Notes under the pieces: generated by a model
The model's database searches: none
The model's input: the letters and a program-made list of their open reading frames with translations, nothing else
What the model was told of the DNA's origin: nothing
Program-made: the position numbers and the translations under genes
Shown: positions 25,901 through 34,321 of the stretch, piece after piece
Layout of the letters: each line of letters starts with the position of its first letter
How positions within the stretch are numbered: position 1 is the stretch's first letter
Origin: Smittia aterrima
Lineage: Eukaryota; Arthropoda; Insecta; Diptera; Chironomidae
Reading direction: 5' to 3'
DNA: 64,000 nt
Assembly: GCA_033063855.1 (NCBI GenBank)
Contig: CP093829.1
Location: 15,965,537 to 16,029,536, forward strand

Positions 25901-26398
25901 CTTCACTCAGATTACTCGCACATTGATAAAAGTAACATTTTCAATTCATTTTAATGGAAACTTTTAATTACAAAGTACTCGCTTTACAGCTTAATTGCTC
26001 TCGATTTTTTATAATTAAATCGTAAACTTAAATTGTGAGTCATGGCTTTATGTTAACATTGCTGACTTGCGAAAACAATCAAAACGTTTATTGATGATGA
26101 ATATTTTTGTTTCCCTACATTTCAGTTAACGATAAGGTTGTTGTTTCGAGATCGTGTGCTTGGGAGGACTTTAACACGCCTGCTGACAGTTGCATGCGAT
26201 CAACAACACCATCATACATCAAAACCGAGTTTTGCGAGACTTGCGGTCATGATGGTGAGTAACCCTCTAACTTGAATCATTTATTGCGATGTTAACAAAT
26301 TATTTTACTTCGCAGGTTGCAATGGAGCTTCGACGTTCAGCGGAGCAACTCTTCTCGCTCTCATACCAGCCGTCATTGCGTTCGTCTTAGCTTTATAA
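13941..26398 (+). CDS. Ly6/three-finger GPI-anchored protein with 11-kb first intron (Ly6-3)
   Basis: Exons 13941-14004, 24992-25083, 25146-25251, 26126-26254, 26316-26398. The first encodes only the signal peptide (MARSGILLIAATALVAITFQQ) and ends in phase 1, matching the acceptor at 24992 across 10,987 nt. The link is supported by the same exon-1 sequence type and phase in Ly6-1 and the 8301 pseudogene, and by the lack of a signal exon close to 24992. The mature part has ten Cys: ALKCWRC, FCDDPFD, DCSYP, VCKKM, SCAWED, SCMRS, FCETC, then CNG. The tail (LLALIPAVIAFVLAL) is GPI-like. AATAAA signals lie near 26693 and 27086, giving a long 3' UTR. The huge intron contrasts with 50-60 nt introns nearby, which suggests regulatory content. 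Confidence 0.82.
14005..24991. other. Giant first intron of Ly6-3
   Basis: Apart from the nested minus-strand CLIP protease (21166-22325), I see no convincing ORF, tRNA or transposon. Many short AT-rich open frames occur on both strands, without Cys patterns, signal peptides or paired splice sites. It may carry enhancers, which cannot be judged by eye. Confidence 0.5.
21166..22325 (-). CDS. CLIP-domain trypsin-like serine protease, nested in a Ly6 intron
   Basis: Secreted zymogen of the type that runs insect immune and melanisation or patterning cascades (family knowledge). Exons on the minus strand: 22325-21649 and 21595-21166, 368 residues. Start MEFTRLWIVLVLAMPTKSLG is a signal peptide; an open frame extends 27 codons further but without a better start. 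The CLIP domain has six Cys (YCGLDFEVYHGKC ... VCC, about residues 32-78). The protease domain starts near TVNGVDVKPGEFPHM, resembling the CLIP-C (snake/Persephone-like) pattern, where cleavage follows a hydrophobic rather than basic residue. His is in TAAHC, Asp in NDIALIEI, Ser in CYGESGGPL. Asp six residues before the Ser implies trypsin-like specificity. GESGG replaces the commoner GDSGG. Confidence 0.9.
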
Positions 26399-28082
26399 AT
26401 TCACTAAGTCTTAAGAAAAGCCACGCGCTTTTTCCAACTCTTTCTAATTCACTCAAGATTTCGTGAAATCAAAACCAATTTTCTCTTATTTTTAACAAAA
26501 AGACATCGTTAAGCGCAAAAGTAAATCTACACAAACCAACACCCACACAAATCATTCACGCAGATGCCTTCTTTGACTCAGAAAGTTTACAAACAATCAC
26601 ACACGCAAAAGATAAAATATTCACAAGTTTATGGTAAATCGATAAATTGATGTTTTGATGATCGAATTATAAAAATAAGAAAATTAAATAATTAAATAAA
26701 AAAGGCGAGAAAAGTTTCGTGATTCAGCTCACCAACGCTTTCGATACGCGTCAATCTTCTCGAAGTATTTTTAATTTAAGGAATCTCAGTCAAGCATATC
26801 TTTTCCCGCAATTAACGCAACCGTTTACCAAAATCCGTCGAATCAACTTCAAAATGCTTTGATGCACTTAAAACTTACGACAAGCTCACATCTCACATCG
26901 ATAAAGTAAAATAGGAAGGAGAATCTTCATCACAATAACCAGCAACCAGCAGAAAAGAATTCTTACTAATCAAACAATCTACTAATTTGTGAATTTTGAG
27001 TTATTTTGTAAATAAGAAACGGACGACGCAAGAAATAATTTAATTAAATGTAAAAACTGATTTTAATTTGATTGAACGTAAAGCAAATAAAGATTTTTCT
27101 GGATTCAAAACAAGTCCAAACTCGTTGAAGTTAATATTTATTTCAGCGTAATTTGAGATGAGGTCGAGCCTTCATTTTCAGAGACAGTCAATCAACTAAT
27201 TTCAACTTCCTAATCTGAATGATGTTGAGTATTAAGTTACCGTTGATGTTTTTATTAGAAGTAATTTCATTTTTAGGGTTTTTCATCAGAAGTATCTGTT
27301 GTCCGTGGTCCGTGATTGAGATAACTCGCGAACGCGATGGGCTAGCGAATTAATTTTGTCGATAGAGAATTTTAATTAAAAAAAGAATTATGAGTATTTT
27401 TGCCTAGCTCATCAGGATCGAGCCCACGGGCCCAAAACCTGGAATCTCCATACAAAAAGTCGATTTTTGTTTGTAACTCGATTTTCTCGAGAACGGAAGC
27501 AGCTAGCTACTTGGTAGATAGCCATTTGGTTCTATTTATAAATGAGACGAAAACCTTTTTAGATGGACTTGATAGCTCAAGTGGTTCGGGCCCACGAGGC
27601 TGGAGTCTAGTGAGCTCCATACAAATTTTTAAAACTTGTTCGATGATTTGTTCATATTTCTTAACATTTACGCTGACACTTCTTCACGAGAAACAAACGC
27701 TTGGTTCTCAGAGCAGACCAGATATGACTCCACCTTCGACCAGCGCCAAGTGAAACTTCTTTTACTTTGGAGTTAGAGCATTGAGTTGTTCACATGAAAT
27801 GATCAGCTTAACAAGACAAAGCAATAAATTCCAGAAAATCCAAGCTCCACACATTGGATCCATCTCTGGTGAGCTCAGAGTGAAACATCGTTATCTTTGG
27901 TGTTAGAGTAACCAGTCCAACGGATGAAAAACCCTACAGTAAGCTCGTTACGAACTGCTACTGCTATTCTTTTGCCTGTAAAATTTTAATTTCAAGCTGA
28001 TTAAACTAACTCGAAGCTTGTTGCAAATAGAACAAGCTTTGATTGAGTTTACGCTTTGCATTGTCATAGTCAAAATATTTCG
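26399..28082. other. Ly6-3 3' UTR and intergenic DNA with degenerate repeats
   Basis: The first ~700 bp is probably Ly6-3 3' UTR. At about 27415-27960 degenerate internally repeated DNA is visible. Two blocks containing GGGCCCA, CTGGA and CTCCATACAAA occur near 27428 and 27588. Two blocks containing AGTGAAAC, CTTTGG and GTTAGAG occur near 27750 and 27880. The open frame 27400-27753 lies in this repetitive DNA and is not believed. Confidence 0.5.
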
Positions 28083-28822
28083 ATGTGAGATTATTTTAAA
28101 ACTTAAAAATATTTAAACATTTGATAAATCTTTTTAGGAATATTTTTACTTTATTTCTTTTTGTTGGGTTATTTGAAGCTTCAGTAGCTCTTACAATTAA
28201 ATGCAGATACTACGTTCTTCCCGTTTATCCATTCAATGCTCGTCAAATTTTTTTTTTAAAAAATGTTTACTCTTGCGAAGGAAAGATCTGGACGATTTGC
28301 GATGACACACCTTTATGCATTGGTGTTTCGAACGATCATCTAGATGGAAAGGGTGATCAAGACGTTCATTTCCTTTCTTTGTCTCATTACAAATACGGTT
28401 CAAAGATGCCTGAGAATATTCACAAGTTCTTTCCTAATTTACTTGGTTTGACAGTGCCATTTGCATCATTAGAAGAAATCACATTTCACGATCTTCGCTA
28501 TCCAAAGCTGAAAACTTTATATTTAGGACACAACAAGCTGAAGACTCTGGATGGTGATTTATTTCGTTCCACACCGCATTTGATATTTGTTGGCCTCGAG
28601 GATAATCGGTTAATAAACATAGGACCGATTTTCGATAATTTGAAAAATCTTAAAATGGTTAACTTCATAAACAATCCCTGCGCTAATGTGAACTACCAAA
28701 TTGGAACTGCACAAACTCTTGAGAACTTAAAGAGAATTTTGAGGAAATTTTGTCCTCCAACCCAACAGATGACTGATCGAGTAAGGAAAAACGACCGTTT
28801 TGCTGACAATCAAATTGAATGA
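28083..28822 (+). CDS. Secreted leucine-rich-repeat protein A (start codon split by intron)
   Basis: First of three tandem paralogues. Exon 1 contributes only AT (28083-28084) before a GTGAGA donor. After a 53-nt intron, G at 28138 completes the ATG and the frame runs to 28822, giving about 228 residues. There is no in-frame ATG at the beginning of the long open frame, and the same arrangement occurs in B and C. The signal peptide is MNIFTLFLFVGLFEASVA. Next comes a Cys motif shared with B (YSCxGxxWTICxxxPxCxGVS). Four to five LRR units (about residues 85-180, e.g. LKTLYLGHNKLKTL) follow, then NPC and FC closing Cys. No transmembrane segment, so probably secreted. Function unknown. Long T and A runs near 28247 make a sequencing slip possible, but the frame is intact. 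Confidence 0.75.
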
Positions 28823-28912
28823 AATTGGATTAAAAATATATTTAGAAATAAAATTAAAGACCAAAATATTTTAAAAAGTTTAAAATTTGGAAAAATTTCT
28901 TATCATTAAATT

Positions 28913-29057
28913 GAAGTCTCGAATGAGAATTTTTTTTTCCGTTTAATCATAATTTCATGATTATCAAAGCATTCACTTTTCACAATAGTCGACTGTTCTC
29001 TTTAAAAGAAGCTTTCATCACAAATTTTCATTAAAAGTTCAAGCTTGAAAGTAAAAT
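28913..29057 (+). promoter_or_regulatory. Promoter/5' leader of LRR gene B, duplicated before gene C
   Basis: This block matches 30019-30154 upstream of gene C in the same order. It has a CTCGAATGAG element, a CGTTTAATCATAATTT stretch and ATCAAAGCAT. A TATA-like CTTTAAAAGAAG follows, then ATTTTCATTAAAA and CTTGAAAG leading into the AT/GTAAGATTT start-codon donor. Conservation of non-coding sequence between paralogues suggests the duplication included the promoter. Confidence 0.6.
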
Positions 29058-29880
29058 GTAAGATTTCTTAGAAAAAAAGGGAAAATTTTATAAGAGTATT
29101 TCTTGTAGGAAGTTCTTTGTTATTTTCTTTGTGTTCAATTCAATGGTTAATGGAATTCATATTAACTGCAACTATTATGTGTGGCCTCTCCAAGAAGGAG
29201 ATTTCTACAATAGCTTTAAAGATCAATCAACAATTTATAGTTGCGCTGGAACAGTTTGGACAATTTGTAATAATTCACCAGGTTGCGTGGGAGTATCGAA
29301 AAATCACGTCGCAGGCAAGATCAACTCCGATCTTGAACAATTAAGATTAGGCTGCTACACTTCTAAGCTTCCAGATGACATTGAAAAATTCTTTCCACAC
29401 TTACTTGTACTAAGTGTTCCTAATGGAAAGATAGCGCAGATTTCATTCCGTGAATTGCGCTATCCAAAATTAAGAGTTCTGTACATCCAAAATAATCAAC
29501 TGAAAGTTATAAACAGTGACTTGTTTAAATACACGAGAAATTTAGAAATATTTACCGCAGATCACAATCTAGTGACTAATGTCGCTTGGACTTTTCTCGA
29601 AGGACTTTCTAAATTAAGACTTTGTCAAATGAAGTCAAATCCTTGCATCAATTATAGTTACGATATAAATCACCCAGAAACTCTTCAAGAAATCAAAAAT
29701 AGATGGTTAAATTATTGCAAGGAATTACAAGAAATGAGAGAACGAGTTAATATAAATAAAAACTTTCGTTCAGTGTTTGGTGATATAGTTAAGTCAGCGA
29801 CTCCTCTCGCAGATTATCGTGCTTGTAAATTATTATTCACATCAACTCACGATATATTTCTTGATAACATTTTAAATTAG
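29056..29880 (+). CDS. Secreted leucine-rich-repeat protein B (start codon split by intron)
   Basis: Exon 1 supplies AT (29056-29057) followed by GTAAGATTT. Exon 2 starts with G at 29109, after TTGTAG, and encodes MKFFVIFFVFNSMVNG and onwards to 29880, about 257 residues. The signal peptide is followed by NCNYYVWP and the family Cys motif YSCAGTVWTICNN..GCVGVS. LRR-like units such as LRVLYIQNNQLKVI lie around residues 105-190. NPC and YCK close the domain, followed by a charged tail (EMRERVNINKN) ending YRACKLLFTSTHDIF. The tail is shared with gene C but not obviously with A. No membrane anchor. Function unknown; probably a secreted recognition or structural protein of a lineage-specific family. 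Confidence 0.75.
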
Positions 29881-30018
29881 TTGCTTTAGTTTGTAAACGA
29901 ATAAATTAAATATGTGAAACCAAAAACATTTTTGTAACTTCACTTATGGAATCGGACGATTGTGAGAAATGTTTCTTAACAATATAATTTTAATTTGAGA
30001 AAAGTTGCTTTTCAGTTA

Positions 30019-30154
30019 ATCAAATCCTCGAATGAGTTTCTGTTGCCGTTTGATTATAATTTAATGAATATCAAAGCATGAACTGTACACAATATTTAAG
30101 AGAAGTGGCTTGGGTCAGAAATTTTCATTAAAACTTTAAACTTGAAAGATAAAT
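30019..30154 (+). promoter_or_regulatory. Promoter/5' leader of LRR-derived gene C
   Basis: Counterpart of the block before gene B: CTCGAATGAG, GTTTGATTATAATTT, ATCAAAGCAT, a TATA-like ATATTTAAGAG, then ATTTTCATTAAAA, CTTGAAAG and the AT/GTAAGATTT donor. It indicates that gene C still has the machinery to be transcribed and spliced. Confidence 0.55.
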
Positions 30155-30408
30155 GTAAGATTTCATTAATTATAGAAAGATTTCTTCAAAATATTTTTTG
30201 TAGGAAGTTCTTTATCATTTTATTTTTGTTCGACTCGTTAGTTAATGTAGTTCACCTAGAGATGAGTCAAGAAGTGAAAACTCGAGTGAAGGAAAATGTA
30301 AATCTTCGCTCAATGAGTCCTTATGAAACCATAGCAACGACTCCTGTTGCAAACTATCGAGTTTGTAAATATTATTTTCCATCAATTTACGATATATTTG
30401 TAGAATAA
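30153..30408 (+). CDS. Short LRR-family derivative C lacking the repeat core
   Basis: Exon 1 gives AT (30153-30154) with the donor GTAAGATTT. Exon 2 begins with G at 30204 (TTTTGTAG acceptor) and runs to the TAA at 30406-30408, 68 residues. The N-terminus MKFFIILFLFDSLVN is the same signal peptide as gene B. It then joins almost directly to a tail like B's: EMSQEVKTRVKENVNLRS ... ANYRVCKYYFPSIYDIF. The Cys motif and all LRRs are missing, yet the frame is open, so this is either an in-frame internal deletion with a surviving small secreted product or a pseudogene without stops. An AATAAA lies around 30420. Confidence 0.6.
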
Positions 30409-30602
30409 AGTTGTGAAGGAATAAATTTAAAAGCTCGTAACATTCAAAAAAGCTTTGAGATTTTCGAATAATTCGTAAACCGCGACTCGAACCACACCTC
30501 GACAATCACCAAACATTTAAACAACTTCTACGCATTTATTTCCGTTTTTTAAGTTTAAATACGTCACGTGAATCTCAAAAACTAAGCAGAAAGTGTTCAA
30601 GA

Positions 30603-31170
30603 ATGGTGGACAGAACTCACCTAGTCGTCGCTGGTTTCGTTTTGCTCGTAGTGGCCGTCCAACAAGGTAAAACTTGAAATTTGTTTGTAAATGAAACTGT
30701 AACGAAGAAGAATATTTTAGGTCTCACAATCAAGTGTTGGGAGTGTCGTAGTGATTCTGATCCAAAATGTGCCGATCCCTTCGACAACAGCACCCTCTCG
30801 ATCACAGATTGCCGACAGGCTGACCCAAAGGAACATTTGCCCGGAGTGAAAGCAACGATGTGCAGAAAGATCCGACAAAAGGTTCACGGAGAGTGGAGAT
30901 ATTTTAGATCCTGTGCATGGATGGGTGAGCCCGGAATTGAAGGAGACGAAAGATTTTGTATAATGCGAACGGGCTCTTACAACATTTTCATGGAGTATTG
31001 TACTTGTGAGTAGAGCGAATCAACTTTTAATTAACTAAACGTTAATTCCAACTTCTAATCCTTTAGGCAACTCAAAAGACGGTTGCAATGACGCTGGACC
31101 GCTCAACCCTAAACTTATCTTTGTGGCCTTAACGATGATGACTACTCTAATAGCCCATCGCCTCTTTTAA
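30603..31170 (+). CDS. Ly6/three-finger GPI-anchored protein (Ly6-4)
   Basis: Exons 30603-30666, 30721-31005 and 31067-31170, with the usual phase-1 intron after the signal peptide (MVDRTHLVVAGFVLLVVA). The mature domain has ten Cys: IKCWEC, KCADPFDNS, DCRQ, MCRKI, SCAWMG, FCIMR, YCTC and GCND. The C-terminus (LIFVALTMMTTLIAHRLF) is a hydrophobic GPI-type tail. The segment KCWECRSDSDPKCADPFDNS looks like a well-conserved insect Ly6 orthologue group rather than a local duplicate, being more regular than Ly6-1 to Ly6-3. I do not assign an orthologue name. AATAAA near 31396. Confidence 0.9.
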
Positions 31171-31768
31171 TCGACAATCAAGAATCTTAAACTAGATTAG
31201 CTCATCGAATAATACTTTTAGATTAATATTTTTTGAACGACTCGCGGTATCATGAGATAACGATTAGAACTGCATTCCACCTCAGCCGCAACGAATAATA
31301 ATCAAAAGGAATCTCATTCCGTCCAGAAGTAGAGATCTGCTGCTTTTACTTATAAAGCTCCAAAGTACATAAATTTACATTTTTCAAAAACTTTGAATAA
31401 AGAGAGAATTAAACATAAATTTTAATTAAAGAATCGATTTGACCTTCTGTCGGCTAAAGGGTCTAATTTTCAATTTCATTTATAGCCTGACGGCAAGTTT
31501 TCGTTTCTTATCCTTTCTAAATTACCTTTTAATGGCTTCGCATCGAAATTTCCGTTGACAAAATGAAATCGAACAGGTGGCACGGCTAATAAGAAACTTG
31601 TTGGATCACAGAGATTCTTCAATGAAAAATAAACAAAGGCAACATAAAAAAAAAACATACAAATGTTTATGTGGAAGCATTAATATTCGAAAAATCGACT
31701 CATTTTCGATCACAGGCTTCAATTGATGTTTTGTTAGTTTTAGAAATCGCGGAATATAAATTAACAGA
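31171..31768. other. Intergenic between Ly6-4 and Ly6-5
   Basis: Holds the Ly6-4 3' UTR (AATAAA near 31396) and the Ly6-5 promoter. Nothing else recognised. Confidence 0.5.
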
Positions 31769-32401
31769 ATGAATAAAGGATCGTCCAGCAAGTACCTTCT
31801 TGTGCTTCTCACTTTAATAGTTTCACTGTCATCAGGTGAGTTTCGAAATATCCGCGGTTGTAGTCGATTCACTTAATTTATTTAAAGTTTTGGCCACTCC
31901 CTTTGAGATTGCTGCATCAACAATGATTATTTTTCTTTTGTAGTTTATGCAATTCGTTGTTACCAATGCTCATCGCAGACCGATCAGAAGGGCGTCGATA
32001 AATGTGGAGCATATATCAGATTCAATAAGACAGAGCATGTTCCCATTGAGTGCAACAGTGATGAATCACACATGCCTGGATCTTTCTGCATGAAGGTTGT
32101 GCAACAAGGACCGAAAGGCTTCATCTGTAAGTAAAATGAGATCTTCTTAGATGCAATCGATTGAGACATTCTTGTTATAGGGGATGGAAGATGGCGACAA
32201 GTCATTCGTCGTTGTGCTTCGGTGGCTGACACGGGAGTCACTGGTGTCTGTAACTGGGGAGTCTACGAGAACGGAGTTTATTGGGAGGAATGTTATTGCG
32301 CTGAAGATTCGTGTAATTCTTCAAGCAATGTCGAAACATCGATCAAACTTGTATCAAGTACACTGCTACTAATGCTCGTCATGAAATTTCTTCAGTCATA
32401 A
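31769..32401 (+). CDS. Ly6/three-finger GPI-anchored protein (Ly6-5)
   Basis: Exons 31769-31835, 31944-32126 and 32181-32401. The signal peptide (MNKGSSSKYLLVLLTLIVSL) ends at a phase-1 intron. The mature part starts AIRCYQCSSQ, typical of the sleepless/boudin-like insect Ly6 group. Ten Cys follow: KCGAY, ECNSD, FCMKV, RCASV, VCNWG, ECYC and SCNSS, the last giving the Cys-Asn end. The tail (LLLMLVMKFLQS) is hydrophobic and short, fitting GPI anchoring. Domain spacing differs from the CWxC members, so it is a separate old paralogue kept in the cluster. AATAAA near 32583. Confidence 0.9.
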
Positions 32402-34321
32402 GCGAATGTAAGTTGAATCTCACTAACAACGAAGTCGCACTCAGCGAATCTCTGATGTAAATTCCAAAAACTCGTCACAAACCTAGAATCTAGAAACAAT
32501 TGCCTTAATATCATTTCAATGTTAGTGTAAGCAAAAAAGAAAAAATTTGAATCTCGAAAAGATTTCCGTCCATGAAAATTTTAATAAAACGATGAGAAAG
32601 AAAATTTTACATTCCAAGTAAACTCAAACTTTATTGGATTATGTTTCAAGCTTTTGTTTTATATCTTTCGGATTACATTTGTTAACGTCATTTTTTTTCA
32701 GGTCTTATGCTAAGTCAATGATTATGCTTAAATTTTTTTTATCTTGATCATCTCCATCATCAAAGAGTTTTTTTAATTAACTTTTATCACCACCGGCGAG
32801 AGAAAATTTATAAAAGCTAGCAAGATTCGAATGTTCACCGAGTTTTTATCTTTTCTCTCAACAACAAATTAGTTTAGCGACGTGAATAGGAAAATTGAGT
32901 TAAGATCATTGAAGAATTTCTTTTTGTCAAAACTCAAGAAATCAAGTTCGCATCTGGTTGATTTTTTCTTGAATTTATTTGATGCAATTTTCTTTTTTCT
33001 CGCCTTTTTAACTCACGATTCGATTCGTCTAAAAATACTGTCAACATCGCATCACATAAAATCAGATCAAATGAGCCCCTTCCAGAGTCTTCTATTCGGT
33101 TTCTTGAGTTCAGATAATTCGTCAACGTAATCAGAAGCTGCTTCTACAAAAGCATCAACTACTATTTCAACATCATTAATTTAATCTAAAAATCTTATCA
33201 ACATTCACGTTACGTTAAGAGACTTTTTCTCATCCTTATTATAGGAACAACTACTGAGAATGAGAAGGTTTGCCGTGTCGGGTAAAAGGGGTTTGAGGAG
33301 AGGACGAGGGAACGAAGAGAAACTACGAGTTCTTATCTGTTTTGAACAGTCATCATATCATTGTAAATACTTTCTAATAAATACTTAAAAATTATTGTCG
33401 TAAAAACTCTTTAAGAAAATATTTCTGAGCTTTTCCCAAAAGCTTTGCATTTGAGTGATTGAGTGAAAGTTCAGCAATTCCGTGTCAAGCTGTCTACGTC
33501 GAGATAACAACTTGTCTCAGAATTCCCTCACTTTTCGGCCAGATTTTCCTTCCTCCTCACAATAAATATTATTTAAACCGAAAACTCCGAAGTAATGAAC
33601 TCCAACATATCTCTCTCATAGTCCTTTGCGTGTTGTGTATGATGAAATAAGTTGTATTTTTATGGAACGAGCCCTTAAGCAACAGGAAATGTTTCTTCTT
33701 TGAAATGCAAGAGTAGAAAAAACAAGATTTTGCTCATTAAACGACATCTAACGACATTGAACACAGACTTCAATTAATTAATGCGATTAGCTGTTTCTCT
33801 TCTTGCTCTGATTTCAGTGAGCGAGCGTGCGCGCCAATTTCGTTTGAAGGATTTTTCACATTTAAAATCGTCTGCCAATAACTCTTACAAGTTGACTGAA
33901 GATTTTCACTCAACGCGATGAAACTGCAGTTTTTCTTTTCTTTTTGACTCCTACAAATTAGACAGCAACGAATGATGGTTTTGTTGGGGGAATTTTCGTT
34001 TTGTGCTATTCATCTAAATTTTTAAGCTCAGTCACCATCGCCATGCTCAGGTGAGAGAGAGAAATTAAGGATTAACTGACTCAAACGTTGACTGGTCGTC
34101 GAGCATCAATTGCAATGCCCGATGTGAGGCTGCTTTGTGATGCTGAGTTCGTTGTTTGAATTGAGTCAGCTGTTATGTCCATCTGTTCATTACTTCGGAC
34201 TCCGAGTCAGACTTTTTCGACTCCACTGCCGTTTTGTTGGTTCGCGTGTGTGCTGTGATCGAGAACAAATGGGATTATCACTAAGTGAAATCGCTAACAA
34301 AAGCTTTAGTTTTAATTGCTC
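32402..34321. other. Intergenic/3' region of the receptor gene
   Basis: The plus side carries the Ly6-5 3' UTR. The minus side is the expected 3' UTR of the GPR158-like gene and could hide extra C-terminal exons if the donor overlapping its stop is used. Short open frames (e.g. 32934-33125 minus) lack support. Confidence 0.45.

Noticed and set aside
27400..27753. 117-residue plus-strand ORF
   Set aside because: Low-complexity product lying in degenerate repeated DNA, with no signal, domain or splice support.
30480..30510. tRNA T-arm-like motif on the minus strand
   Set aside because: GGTTCGAGTC-like sequence is present but no acceptor stem, anticodon arm or D-arm can be placed around it.
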